NCBI GenBank assembly: GCA_016785225.1
Contig: JAFBJZ010000857.1
Location: 1,922,001-1,986,000 of the forward strand
Reading direction: 5' to 3'
From: Psettodes erumei
Lineage: Eukaryota; Chordata; Actinopteri; Pleuronectiformes; Psettodidae
DNA length: 64,000 nucleotides
Shown here: piece after piece, positions 36,401 to 48,926 of the stretch
Numbering within the stretch: the stretch's first letter is position 1
Layout of the letters: each line of letters starts with the position of its first letter
Position numbers and translations under genes: made by a program
The notes under the pieces: generated by a model
What the model was told of the DNA's origin: nothing
Seen by the model: only the letters and a program-made list of their open reading frames with translations
The model's database searches: none

Positions 36401-38997
36401 ATGTGCTCCAGTGATGCTGATTGTTTTTAAAATGTGTTTTGTGTGTGCGTGTGCCCTGTGCATGCCGGGCCCTGTTGCAGAGAGCCAGTTGCTGCTCCCC
36501 TGCCCACTGTGCTTGTCCTTTTGGACTGTGATGTATTGTCCAGTGTGTGAAAAGATTAATTTCATTACATGCCATTTAGTTAAACAGCTACAGATGCAAC
36601 TGACACAGGACCTGAGAAAAAAATTAAAATGTTTCTGCAGCAGCTAGTGGAAGCTTCTTTTTTCCACCCAGAGGGACAGAGGAAAGGAGAAGAGCACTTT
36701 TCCAGAAATGAAATATGAGCGAGATCAGATTTATTGGCTTTTCACACTTTTTGAAACTAAAATCTTCCAGCGCAAGTTTTAAGCGCACATGGAATTGAGC
36801 AGGCTGTTGAAACTTATAAAGGCACTTTAGTTCTTGTACCTCATCCCGTACAAAAATCTTTGAAAATGCATGTTGAAACTTATAATGGGAATCGTAATCT
36901 GTTTTTCAGAAAGTGTCAAGGCATGACTGTTTCTTCTAACCCAGCGCATTGTGAGATGATTAAATTTGGTTGCAGTGGGTTTCTTGAGGTCGTGTAATGA
37001 AAACCACTTATTGTCGGGCTCATATCATTTAATTGGCTTGTCTGCAGCCCCCTGCCAGTTCATTACGGTGTGCCTGGATCGCGTTTGCCTGCACTGCTAT
37101 CCCAGATTCCTGCCATTCCCTCTGCGGCTACTGGGAAATCTCTTGCAGTCGCTCCGAGCATGTGGCTTTGCCTTTCTCGGTAGGTCGGGAGCTGTGCTGT
37201 ATTTTAAGCTTGTTTTCATTGGTTTTTGGTCTAAGTTAGATTTTATTTTAGCCTGAAACCAACATGGAATACACTGTAGGTAATTTCCATTCAGATGAAA
37301 TGTGTTTCCAGATGGAAGATTAAGGCGCCATGGGGAAGTGCTTGAATAAATGTGCCAGCCTAATTCCCCACAGCCCCATTCATCTGTGATTATTAAAACT
37401 TTATACTTGATTGAAAAACTCTGCTGGTCTAGAAAATGTTAATTATCTTAATCCTTGCTGTGATTGGACTGACAGCTGCTGGAGCCCAGTGATTGTGAGG
37501 GAGCCACATTTGCCATAACACACTGGTACTGCAGCTTTTTCTACAAGAACACATTTCACTCCTCATCAGTTTTCCTTTTCACCTCATTAGGAATGGATGT
37601 ATGGATTCGTGAGTTTGGAGTAGAAGGCCAAAAATGAATGAATGAAATGAATTCAACAAAGAGTGCAATGATATTTGTATCACTGTGGGAGAATCTTTTC
37701 AGTGATTTAGCCTGTATCTGCTTGGCACAGCTCATATGAAAGTGGACGAAATGTTGTCATGTGGTTACCGGCCCTCTGATTTCGTGCCTTGGACAAGGGA
37801 CATTAATAATCAGAGGAGATTACACAGAAATTCCAATGTGCAGACTACTGGATTATTACAACATCAGTCATATACACACTAAAAGAAGAAAAAGTCTCAT
37901 GGGGCAAGAAACACTATCATTGGGCAGATAAAATGAAGATGAATGGTAAAATGTCAGTGGTGAACATCCAAAACTTTCATCTTTACCTCCAAATCATGTG
38001 GGTTTGATATTCTGGCTAAACACAATTATTGGAGCATTTGTGTTTTTTGCCTTATCAGACCTTAATGCAGTGATGTAGAAACTTTGGTTGGTAGAATGTA
38101 ATCATAACTGAGGTAATGAAACACTAGAAATATGGCCCAAGTTGTAAGAAAGCAGAGAGGAGCTAGATGTTCTCCTCAAGAGCTGCAGGAGACCTGAAAC
38201 AGAGCTAAAAGAAGAGGGAATATTGGACTTGCATCACATGGACAGGAATGTGATTAATACAGCTGTGCCATGTCTGGTGAGCCACACTATAAAATTCAAA
38301 ACCCCCAGACCCCAGTCAGCAGCTGATTTACAGCAGCTCACATATATTTATTTAGTTACACGATATTGAGAAACTCCACACCATTTAATTTGCCTCCATT
38401 CAAAAATATCTGCTCTGGCAATGTGTCTTGATCATTCATTTTCACTTTCAATTAGTCAGGCACTGGCTGTTGTGGGCATCACCTGTCACATCCTTGGCTT
38501 TCATGCTCTCTTACAGTTGGCCTTCTTCATGACCCCTTCTCAGTCAGAACAAAAAGGATCATGTGATAAGGAGCCATCCGTCAGGAAGGAGGATATGGCA
38601 GGAATGTTGGTGACAAAGTTACTTGGCGACCTGTTGTGGCTGGTAGGTTTCTGTCTACTCTGCAAAATTAATTTTGCAGTGCCACTTTCTGATCTGCAGA
38701 CAAAAATCCATTCACTTTGAGTGTGGGGGTTTGGGGTTGAAGCAGAAATCTCTGAAAACTGTGGTGACAACAAATCAGTCTGCATGGCTGGATAGCTCTG
38801 AGGGATGAAAAAATGTGTGTTTGTATTTGCAGGCTTTGAAACTCTCAACTCTCTGATGGATAAATGTAAAAGTCAATAATTTCTAAGAAGTAAACCATGA
38901 ATGATACTGTTCGCTAATGGAAATCAGTAACAAATTGTATAATCTCCTCAGGTTTTAGGACTTTATCAGTGTGCCCATTATTAAAAATGTCAACCTC

Positions 38998-38998
<1 letters not shown>
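30481..38998 (+). other. Intron 1 interior, no exon seen
   Basis: About 8.5 kb of intronic sequence lacks recognisable coding segments or large repeats. Short A- and T-runs occur (31363, 34597-34615). Some stretches are comparatively GC-balanced and complex, for example 36966-37200. They could be conserved regulatory DNA, but this needs an alignment. Confidence 0.45.
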
Positions 38999-39052
<54 letters not shown>

Positions 39053-39074
39053 TATTATTATTATTATTATTATT
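38999..39074. repeat. (ATT)n microsatellite
   Basis: About 25 ATT trinucleotide units with one interruption (tttatt near 39050). It is likely polymorphic. Confidence 0.9.
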
Positions 39075-41070
39075 TACTGCACACAGTAAATAAGACTCTG
39101 TAGAGGCAAATATGATCCAAATCCCCCTGCTTATGTGGATAAATTCATAATTAAACAGTAAATCTGCAGAGACAAAAGAGCATTCAGTATGTGAGGTACA
39201 GTAAATAAGTGATGCTTCGTGGTCTCCTTCTGCACAGAGCAATAATGCATGTGGTGTTGCTGGTGCTTCAGTCCTGATGCGGTATGTTCAGTCTACTGCA
39301 GACAAATTCTTAAGAAACCCTGGCTATTGCTCATCCTCATATGACATCATTAACTGGCTTCCGTCAGGCCAGGCCAGCCATGTGAGTCTCTGCGACTGCG
39401 CCTGTGACTCTCTCATGTTTGCTGCACCCCCCTTTGCTCCTGACAGGACTTAAGACCTCCAGTCAGAGCTCTTGCTGCCCTTGTTGTTTATGATCCACCA
39501 TTGATTTTTGCTTTTGACAAAAGGCAGGTTAATCTGTTTCGGTGGTCTCACGCTGACATCTTATGATTTCCTTTGGGCATGTCGTCTTGTTTTCCATCAG
39601 TCCTTGCCTACCTCACTCCTTCTGATTTCCCCACAATGGTTTGTGTGTCATCTGAAAACAGTGGCGACAAAAGTCGAACATCTGAAGTTCAGGCAGCGTC
39701 TCATTGAAGTGGCTTTGTATGAGCGCAGAGCCATTATGTCATTAGCAAAGGTTTTGCTACACCTCAGTAGCTTTGTCTAGGAAAAAAACAAACCACGAAT
39801 GAAGGTGTCAAGGTGCTGCCAGAGCCAGCATTTGTTTCACCCACCTCTGAGGAGGGGAACTCAATACTCCTGATAGATCACTCTCATTATTTGAGCATCG
39901 AGTGCAGGCAGCCAAAAACCTGACACCTTTCTTCTGGAGGGGAGGAGTGAGATGGGGTGAGAGCCCTATTAGCTGGACATGGCAGGTTCCAAAAGACAAC
40001 CTGGTCATGTTACGCTCTCCCAGCTGTTTCAGCATAGGCTAAATTGGAGAGATTCCTTTCATTCCACTTTCCTGAGTGTGTAGTTGACAGTCATCACAGA
40101 CCAGTTTGCCTTCTCTGTGTTTCAGCTGTGGCCTTTCAAGGATAGATTTTTCCACCTCCATCTTCCCAGTGAATTGAAAGGACCTGTCCACTTATGTGAC
40201 CGCTGGGCTTTAGCGTGACATTTTTTAGAAGCTGCGGTGACCGGAGTCACACCGGCCTCTGTCATTACACACACGCCTGGGTGCATGTCCGCCCAAGGTT
40301 AAAGAACCAAATAGGTCACTTGGCAGTTCAACTTGTAATTTCCTGCATGTTTTAAGATGGACTTCACATGACAGTCTCCCACTAAATCAGCTGCAGTGAG
40401 ACACAAATGCAGAACAAGATGTCTGCCAATTCTGGTTGATTTCATATCCAAAAAATCCTCTCAGATAGATTAGGATTAGAGCAAAATGCAGAGCTGAGGG
40501 GGAACCCACAGCTCCCCACAACGATGTGGTTTGATGGAGGTTAAAACAGCTTCGAGGTATGCGAAGAATATTTTATCAGTGCCAAGGTAGAGCTAAAGTA
40601 TATCTCATACATAATTGAGACTGCTTGTCAATGAGAGTCACATAGGGTTGGAAAATAAGATGTGGACGTAAGACTTTATGAACTGGATTTCTGATGGTCT
40701 GTCTTTTGACGGTTGGGTTTTTCTTTCTTCCCGGCCACTGGGATTTAACTGTCATAGACCCGCTGGACTGGAAAAGTGAAGCAAGCTGTTTCACTGGTTT
40801 TAATTGGCAGTTTAGCTTTGCACTGAACTGCCTTCAGTTGTGGATGAGAAAGTTATTTAGCCAAATGTAATTTTGTGCTGTTCGTGCAGTTTCATGTCTC
40901 ATTTTGACCCACTCACAAGTGCAGCATCATGATTTTCATTTTGGGTTGTAGCTGGATTTAAATTTAAATCATCAGGGTAAATTATGAAACAGATGCAAAC
41001 CATTTTTAAGTAGGTCACGTTTGTATTTGTACTTCTCTGCTCTACTTATTGATGTCTTTGTCATTCACAG
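39075..41070 (+). other. 3' end of intron 1
   Basis: No exon or large repeat is apparent. The intron closes with tgtctttgtcattcacag, a strong polypyrimidine tract and acceptor for the 30-nt microexon. Confidence 0.55.
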
Positions 41071-41100
41071 ATCTGAAAGCGAAAGTTCAAGAAGTGTCAG
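41071..41100 (+). CDS. iqsec1: 30-nt microexon of the IQSEC-like gene
   Basis: A 30-base segment sits between a strong acceptor (tttgtcattcacag|) and a strong donor (cag|gtatgt). Joined to the phase-2 end of exon 1 it reads K-SESESSRSV, with no stop, and leaves the frame at phase 2 for the next exon. It would add a ten-residue Ser/Glu-rich patch right after the coiled coil, a plausible phosphorylation or alternative-splicing cassette. Length 30 (divisible by three) and symmetric phase mean it can be skipped without frame loss, as is common for neuronal microexons. The call rests on splice signals and frame, not on homology. Confidence 0.6.
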
Positions 41101-44100
41101 GTATGTGCCGCCCAAATTTTTATGAGCACATTTTCATTATTCTGCCTGTAAACATACTGTCGCCTCGCTTTCTTCCTCTCCACACTACTCTCAGTCACAT
41201 ATCATCGAACAAAACATCATCAGCTTTTTCTGAGCCCATTTGCTCAGAGCTGCTGTGCACCCCCACCTACCCAGATAAGATTACTGTTTTCCTCCAGGAA
41301 GCAGCCAGATCTTCTTCCTGTTCCTCCGTCTCATCTCTGATTCGCATCTGTCCTTGACAGATTCTTCCTCTGGGGCCGCCGATCAGGGAGTCATGTCTTG
41401 TTTTGTAGTCACAATACACTGACTGTTTTTGCACAGTCATGTGCAAGATTGCACAGTCATGAGTACATATCTCCTCTTTTTACACTCTGTGACATAGATT
41501 GTGAGAGACAGCCGTGATAAACTGAGGTAGGGCTGTGTGGAGAAACTTAGAATAGTCTGTGTTTAACAGCATTGTCTACCAGTAGAGCAGCGTTAATTGA
41601 CATGACGCACTGTGTGTAGTGTTAGGTATGGGTGCATTACCTGGTGTGTATTGTGTATGGCTAGTAAGTAAAGTAGGCACACACAGCAATATATCCATGT
41701 GATATATATATGTGATTAAACATCCCACATTAATATGCGGCTGGAATATGCTAGAGAGACTTTCCTGACTGCAGCAGCTGATTTATGATGACAGTATTAG
41801 TGAGGTCCAGCACTGATGCTGGATGATAAGGCCTGGCTTTCAGCCTGCATACCATCAGTCGCACAGACTGCATATCCAATGACAAGCTGCTGCAATGGTG
41901 GATTGGAGAATTCCCCAGCATCTCATGTGGGGCGGGGGACACCACCATGGCATCCTGAGACAAAGCAAGACATCTGAAGAGACGAATTGTAGGCCCAACC
42001 CTCAGAGACCCTGGCGTTAGACACTGCTGACACCTTGTTCTTTCCAAGTTGATCTTGGGGCGGTGCAACACTTTCATCACAGTGATAGATGCTCCAGTTG
42101 GACAGGGCTGATGCTCTGATTGCTTAGAGAAGTGGGCTTATCAGTGTGATAAATGAAAAGCTGGAGATACAGCAGTCTGCCAATTATTACTGTCTTACAT
42201 AAGTTATGCAGTTTGATTGCACACTGAAGGCTTGCTTTTTAAAGCTGTCTCTAATGTAATGTAATTCTTGAAATTATCTTGTAAAATATTCTTATCCTGG
42301 GTTCAGTAGGGTTTGAATTGCTATATACTTGTTCAGCCATTTTCATTATCATTCAGTCTATCTTTTATGTTGTAAATTAAATGTTTAGTCCATTAAATGC
42401 TACAAAGTAGTGGAAAACACAGATCTTAGTGACATCTCCAGCTTGCTTCTCTGTTCAGGCCCAGAACCAAAGTATATTTACAAAGATACAAAGATCCCAA
42501 ATTTTAAAAGCTGGACCCAGCAAATCTTAGAGTCTTGATAAAGTATATGAATCAAGTTTCTGCAGTCCTTCCTTGATACTAAATATTGGCACAGGTATTT
42601 ATCATCTTCTGCTTCACTCCAAAAAATTTTGAAGTTGACCTTTAAAAAGCATTTGAATCAGGCCTCACAGGGGCCAAGTGATCCAGAAATCTGTATCCAT
42701 GGTTTGAGAAGCAGATGAAAGTTGAAAATGGAACAATTAAACATAGAAATCAGTAAAAGAACAGTGATACAGTGGTGAGTCAAAACTGCGTTTTAGGCAC
42801 TATAGATCTTGCAATTTTTTCCATTCAAGATTTTCCTCCTGTAAAATCTGATATATAATAATAAATGACCTATAGTTAAGTTTTATTATTAGATGATGTC
42901 TGGTGGCTGTAGAGGATGAAGTTAGTATTATATAGACACAAAATATGCATCAGGTGGACTTTTGTTTATGTAGAAATGTAATCTAAGGAACCAAAAATTC
43001 CAAAACACAGTACCACAGGGGATGTTGTTTTAGAGTTACTGTATAGATCTTTCGATGATATTAGGTATATTAGTCGTTATCCATCAGTGTTGCTGATATT
43101 ACATTCACCCTGCAGAGACTTGGCTTTTTGCAGAGGGCGTAATTGTGTGAAGATGCAGCCACCGTCAGACCGCAGTGAAAGCAGATTCCATCAGCCTATG
43201 AAACTGGAAAGAATTACAGGATTGAATTGTTGACAGAGTAAAGCCTCTGTCTCTTTTTATCTGTAAAGGATAAACTCTCATGAGCTTGTGCTTTGGAAGG
43301 ATTTGATAGCTGTGTAGCAGCCTTCGGTGCAATAACAGGCAGAACTTCAGAGAGCTGGAGAAATGAAATTACCTCAGCTCTCAACAGTAGCCCCACTTTA
43401 ACAGCGGGCAGTGTGGCATATTGGAGGAGGAGTTGTTGTCTTATGGTAATCACCCTCAGTTCCAGGGAGATGACCATTAGCTGTGGTGTTACACTTCTTC
43501 ACGTCTTCACCACTGACCCCTGTGGGAGATGCCTTGATTGAATTTATTTGCAGTGTCTTATGCAGAGTTCCTGGATGAGACCTTTTTCTGTTATAGCAGT
43601 GTTTTGACTGGACAGCATACTTGATTAGTGAATTTGACTTTGGTCACAGAAGTTAGCAAATGATAACATTTGTCTGTTACTCAATTTTACCAGCAGTGTA
43701 GGTTTTAATATGCAGTAGACTGGAATATTGATGGCAATGCAGGTGGACAAGGGGGCTGCATTCAAATACTTAACAGCAGAGAGACGGTGATTCCACTTCC
43801 ACCATGTTTGTTGACATTTGTCTCTACTAGGAAGATATCAAAGAATCCAAGCAGCAAGATTTCAGGTGGGTGAACTAAACCCCACCCTTAGCAAACCCCC
43901 ATGAGTATTAAATGACAGTGAAGCCAGGTATGAGGAAGGGGTAAGCATGGTAGTTGGAGAAGGGGAATAATAAGACATTGTATAGTGGCTGCACTGCGCA
44001 TAGCCATGAATGCATGGTAGCTAATAAGCAGATGAATGTGCCAGTGATTGTGAAGTGAGTGATACGTAGCCTGATAATCAGACTGATTTGCCATATTTTT

Positions 44101-46049
44101 CCATTTCTGTCATTCAGCCTAGTATTGTGTCCATTTTTGAGTGACATAGTGACTGGTTAGCACAATTTTCCAAACTTTAGATTTTGATACGCAAAAGTCT
44201 TACAGAAAAACTGTGTTGATCCAATTTTCTATATTTCATGGATGTAGACATGATAGTATGTAGGGGGATGATGACCTATTCTTGATCTGCCAGCACGACA
44301 AGTGCACAACACAAAAATTATTTAAAACACTGAAGATGGAGGAGGCAACTTATTACCCAATACCACTTATCAAATGAATGGTACCATAGCCCTTCTTCGA
44401 ACAGGCCTGCATTAAAACTGTCTTGAAGCCTCCTCATTCACAGTGAGGATTTGAGGCCAAAGAGCTCTGGCAAAAAACATTACTTAACCCAGCTCATTAA
44501 TTGTCTGAAGCTGGAGGATCAAATCATAATAAATGAACAGCTGTGCCAGTTTTGGAGTTTTGATAAACCCTAAAACTCATGGATTACTCAATCTGAAATG
44601 ACCTGCAGCAACACAATGTAGCAGAATTTTAAAAAGATGTGTTGTATTTTCCCTGCACTGCTAAAATGTTCCTGCCCAAACACGCTCCCTGGTTGTTGTG
44701 ATATCACTCAACAAGACAAACAGTTTGACACCATTTCTGTAATGCGCCATATGGAAATGAGACTGCTCCTTATTCGTTAATTTTCCTGTTGACACTGAGT
44801 TCCCTCTCTTATTCTTTTTTCACATGAGGCTCTCCAAAACTCCTGCTGCCTGTTCATGGCAATTTAATGAGAGCCCCAAGTAACAATCTAATTTTGTTTG
44901 TTGCCTTTGTTGGGAAAGGTAAAATGGCAACCCTCGCTAATAATGCATGTGAATATGACCCGCGGTCAAATAATTTAATATTCTGAAACCTTCAGTGTTT
45001 CTACATGCTGAAGTTTGGAAATGCTGCCGCACTATGATCCACAGTGCAGCATCATTTCAGCCCCTTTACCACACTGTCGGGGGGGCTGTTTCTCGTTTGC
45101 CTGCCACAGACTTTAACATCCATGAAATCCAAGTTACATGTGTTGAGTGGTGGAGGTAATTTCATATGGTTGTGCTTTTTAAAGTCTTGTGTCTTTTGTT
45201 TGCTAATAGAAATGCAGAACCTCTGTTTAAAACCTTGTATTGAATTTTCTTTTTAAAGCTGCACTTATCTTCAAGTTTTGCATTAACAAAGACTAGATGA
45301 TTATGTGTAATGTGAAAGGTGTTGCTTTCATATGATGATTCACAGAGAACTCAACTCAGTTTCATAGTATCTAGCCTCTTTTGGGTCATTGTTTTTGTTT
45401 CACATCTTACAAACTATTCTCCACTTTGTCACAGCAGCAAGTTTTTTTCCAACATGTAAGTTCTGATAAAAACACTGGGCACTGCCCAGAACCAAACCAC
45501 AGCCAAAGAAAGCGGGACATTTAACAACTACAGAGCCAGGTATTTCTCTGAGGAGTTGGTAAAGACCAAACCAGAGGTCTATAAAAGAATAAATTTTGGA
45601 CCAACATTCATCGCTTCACCACATACAAGACTCCAAATCAATATTAATGTTAGTGTTTCAACCGAACATGTAAATAGGCAGTTAATTGTAACTGATGATA
45701 TGTCAGATGTTGTGTTGGGCTGCTCTCACACAGCCAAACAAATCAATTGATGGGCCTTTGAGTCGGTAGATGCTTAATTTTTTTGCCCTCTGTCAGAAGC
45801 ACCACATTTCGACCATTTTCTACTCAAACAAGTTAAAATCTTCCCATGGGCCACCAGGAATTTTTATCTTGTGAAGGTGAAGAAGCCTAAATAGAAACTC
45901 TCACTATCTGTCAAACCCTTGGTGATCAAATCATAGAATAATACAATAAATATAAAAGATAGGTTACTTCAAGTTTTAAGAGTTAAACTGATTTTATGGA
46001 AGGGAACAATAGTTGGCTGATAGGGCACACATCATGTTGTGTACACATA
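41101..46049 (+). other. Intron 2, first part, no exon seen
   Basis: The intron opens with gtatgt. About 5 kb of complex, AT-rich intron follows without recognisable coding or repeat features. A short TA run lies at 41700-41712. Confidence 0.5.
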
Positions 46050-47301
46050 CACTATATTACCAAAAGTATTCGCTCACCCATTCAAATGATCAGAATCAGG
46101 TGTCCTAATCACTTGGCCTGGCCACAGGTGTATAAAATCAAGCACTCAGGCATGCAGACTGTGAAACAAGACATTTGTGAAAGAATGGGCCGCTCTCAGG
46201 AGCTCAGTGAATTCCAGCGTGGAACTGTCATAGGATGCCACCTGTGCAACATATCCAGTCGTGAAATTTCCTCGCTCCTAAATATTCCACAGTCAACTGT
46301 CAGCTCTATTATAACAAAATGGAAGCGTTTGGGAACAACAGCAACTCAGCCACGAAGTGGTAGGCCACGTAAAAAGTGATGGCGAGGGGTCAGCGGATGC
46401 TGAAGCGCATAGTGCAAAGAGGTCGCCGACTTTCTTCACAGTCAATTGCTACAGAGCTACAAACTTCATGTGACCTGCAGATTAGCCCAAGTACAGTACG
46501 CAGAGAGCTTCATGGAATGGGTTTCCATGGCTGAGCAGCTGCAGCCAAGCCACACATCACCAAGTGCAATGCAAAGCGTCGGATGCAATGGTATAAAGCA
46601 CGCCGCCACTGGCCTCTAGAGCAGTGGAGACGCATTCTCTGGAGTGATGAATCACGCTTTTCCATCTGGCAATCTGATGGACGAGTTTGGGTTTGGAGGT
46701 TGCCAGGAGAACGGTACATTTCAGACTGCATTGTGCCGACTGTGAAATTTGGTGGAGGAGGAATTATGGTGTGGGGTTGTTTTTCAGAAGCTGGGCTTGG
46801 CCCCTTAGTTCCAGTGAAAGGAACTTTGAATGCTTCAGGATACCAAAACATTTTGGACAATTCCATGCTCCCAACCTTGTGGGAACAGTTTGGAGCGGGC
46901 CCCTTCCTCTTCCAACATGACTGTGCACCAGTGCACAAAGCAAGGTCCATAAAGACATGGATGACAGAGTCTGGTGTGGATGAACTTGACTGGCCTGCAC
47001 AGAGTCCTGACCTGAACCCGATAGAGCACCTTTGGGATGAATTAGAGCGGAGACTGAGAGCCAGGCCTTCTCGACCAACATCAGTGTGTGACCTCACCAA
47101 TGCGCTTTTGGAAGAATGGTCAAAAATTCCTATAAACACTCTCCTCAACCTTGTGGACAGTCTTCCCAGAAGAGTTGAAGCTGTAATAGCTGCAAAAGGT
47201 GGACTGACATCATATTGAACTCTATGGGTTAGGAATGGGATGGCACTTCAGTTCATAGTATGAGTCAAGGCAGGTGGGCGAATACTTTTGGTAATATAGT
47301 G
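46050..47301 (+). mobile_element. Tc1-like DNA transposon, 1252 bp, nearly complete
   Basis: The 29-bp terminal inverted repeats (46050-46078 and 47273-47301), starting CACTATATTACCAAAAGTAT, differ at one position. TA dinucleotides flank both sides (46048-46049 and 47302-47303), the standard Tc1/mariner target duplication. The element holds a single transposase frame with two lesions (see the pseudogene entry). It lies within intron 2 in the same orientation as the host gene. Well-matched ends and few lesions indicate a comparatively recent arrival. Confidence 0.95.
46185..47218 (+). pseudogene. Tc1-like transposase, inactivated by one frameshift and one stop
   Basis: The protein starts MGRSQELSEFQRGTVIGCH and has an N-terminal paired-like helix-turn-helix (SSREISSLLNIPQSTVSSII) followed by the GRPRK motif. 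The DDE domain is complete: WSDESRF (first Asp), the GGGGIMVWGCFS loop, FQHDCAPVHKA (second Asp) and SPDLNPIEHLWDELER (final Glu, D34E spacing as in Tc1). The C-terminus is AAKGGLTSY, then a stop at 47216-47218. A net shift in the A5 run at 46371-46375 breaks the frame after GRPRK. A TGA at 46532-46534 lies in a context where Tc1 proteins have Arg (CGA), which looks like CpG decay. Apart from these, length and motifs are normal (about 340 residues). Confidence 0.93.
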
Positions 47302-47303
47302 TA

Positions 47304-47789
47304 AGTCTGCAGTGCAATATCAGTGGTTCGACAGTATTATCCCACAGGACTCCCTGCTGCAGGTGTCTCGTTCAGCAAGCAAGCAAAGCCTTCAGGAGCT
47401 TTACTGTCCCATGGGAGAGGCCTGAACCAGGCATGTTGGCTGATATGTATGCCACGTCCAGTTTAAAACTTGTTCCAACTGTGATGTTGCTCCACTGGGA
47501 GAAACGCAGCGCTGTGCATGCTGACGGGGCAGTCTGTGACAGGGAGCATGCCAAGGTGAACTGGACTGTGGTGGCTAGTGGCTGTGTGCCTTCACGTGCA
47601 CATGCACCGATACACCTTTGCAAGAAAATCTCCCAGGGCAAAGAGAAAATAAGGTGCATTTGGCTCTGCTCTTCTTCAGTGCTAATCAGGGTGATACAGA
47701 AGAGAACAACACATGATAGAAACTGCTTATACACTAAAGGCTCTCACCGTAAAGGCCAAGATGTTATTAAAACTGCAAGCAGTGATAAC
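47304..47789 (+). other. Intronic stretch between two mobile elements
   Basis: The open frames here (for example 47433-47963 plus and 47734-47372 minus) show no domain I recognise and run into the neighbouring element. No splice-site pair supports an exon. Confidence 0.45.
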
Positions 47790-48823
47790 GGGCCCTCGCA
47801 CCCCTGCGCCAACTCGGGGGACCCGGCTGACGCTGAATTCCCCGATTTTCCCCGAAAACCCCGATGGGGAGGCGTTTTTGAACATTTCCTCCTGTCGCCA
47901 ATAGGTGGCGCTATGACAATAGGACCATATAGTCCCATAGATCTCTTCAGGCCAGTGCTCTGATTATACGTGTGTAATTTGAGGCAGATCGGACAAGGTA
48001 TGTGCAAATTAGACCACTTTGATGGTGATGGCGAAGGATCCACATTCGCCGCGCCGCCACTGGGCTGCCATGAGGCGGGAGCACGCCATCTTCTGAATCC
48101 AGCATCTACCATGTCTCAAGGCTTACCACAGAAAAATTTAGCTTCATCGGATTTAGATACTTGATGTTGAACATCAAAGTACAAAACATGTGATTTCCTG
48201 TCGCCAATAGGTGGCGCTGTCACTTTTATGGAATATGATTATGCAGATGTCTCAAGGAGTGGATTATTATCATACATGTGAAGTTTGGCTGAGATCGGAA
48301 CAAGTGCACTGAAGTTATGGCAGTTTCGTGCTTTCTGACAAAACATCAAAATTCGCCGTGCCGCCACACCCATTTCGTGCGCGGGCCATAAAAGCTTTTG
48401 ATAACTTTTGATCACCAAGGCCTCGAGAGTCAGCACACCAAGTATGAAGTCGATACGACGAAATCCCTAGGAGGAGTTTGTTCAAATATAACATGTGCGA
48501 ATGGCGAAAAATACGTCAAATTTTCATATTCAAATCAAAATGGCTGACTTCCTGTGAGGTTTGAGTCATGGCTGCAAGAGACTTTTTTGAAGGTCTTGTC
48601 ATTCTCTACGCACCCACCAAATTTCATCTGTCTCGGTCGAAATAACCCCAATGGGGAGGGGTATTTGAAAATTTCCAGGGGGCGCCACCGAGCCATTTTG
48701 CTCCGCCCATTTTTGAGACCCTTAAAATACGCAATTTTTCGCCGGACCTGACGCGTGTGCAAAATTTGGTGAGTTTTTGAGCATGTTCAGGCCTCGAAAA
48801 ATGCACTAGAAAAGTTGTGAAAA

Positions 48824-48865
<42 letters not shown>

Positions 48866-48926
48866 GAAAAATAATAATAATCCCTTGAAATACAATAGGG
48901 CCTTCGCACTGAAGGTGCTCGGGCCC
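47790..48926 (+). mobile_element. Non-autonomous element with internal repeats and (AAT)n tail
   Basis: The segment starts near cgggccctcgcacccctgcg and ends actgaaggtgctcgggccct, so its two ends are related but not perfect inverted repeats. It contains two near-identical copies of cctgtcgccaataggtggcg (47891 and 48197) and two of a block built on ccccRatggggaggSgt (about 47859 and 48648), the second followed by ggcgccacc. An (AAT)n run (48825-48881) precedes the last 45 bp. There is no transposase. I recognise the phrases ggtggcgct and aatagggccttcgcactgaa as belonging to a common fish repeat but cannot name its class. Confidence 0.7.
48825..48881. repeat. (AAT)n microsatellite inside the element tail
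   Basis: About 18 AAT units, interrupted by an A-rich segment (48862-48870), form the internal tail of the element at 47790-48926. Confidence 0.85.

Noticed and set aside
38999..39074. CRISPR-like repetitive array
   Set aside because: It is a simple ATT microsatellite without spacers. The organism is clearly eukaryotic.
41049..41357. 102-codon plus ORF covering the microexon in another frame (TDLKAKVQEVSG)
   Set aside because: The frame reads through the acceptor and donor sites. The splice signals and exon 1 phase support the SESESS reading instead.
46510..47148. 212-codon minus-strand ORF
   Set aside because: It is the antisense shadow of the Tc1 transposase frame.
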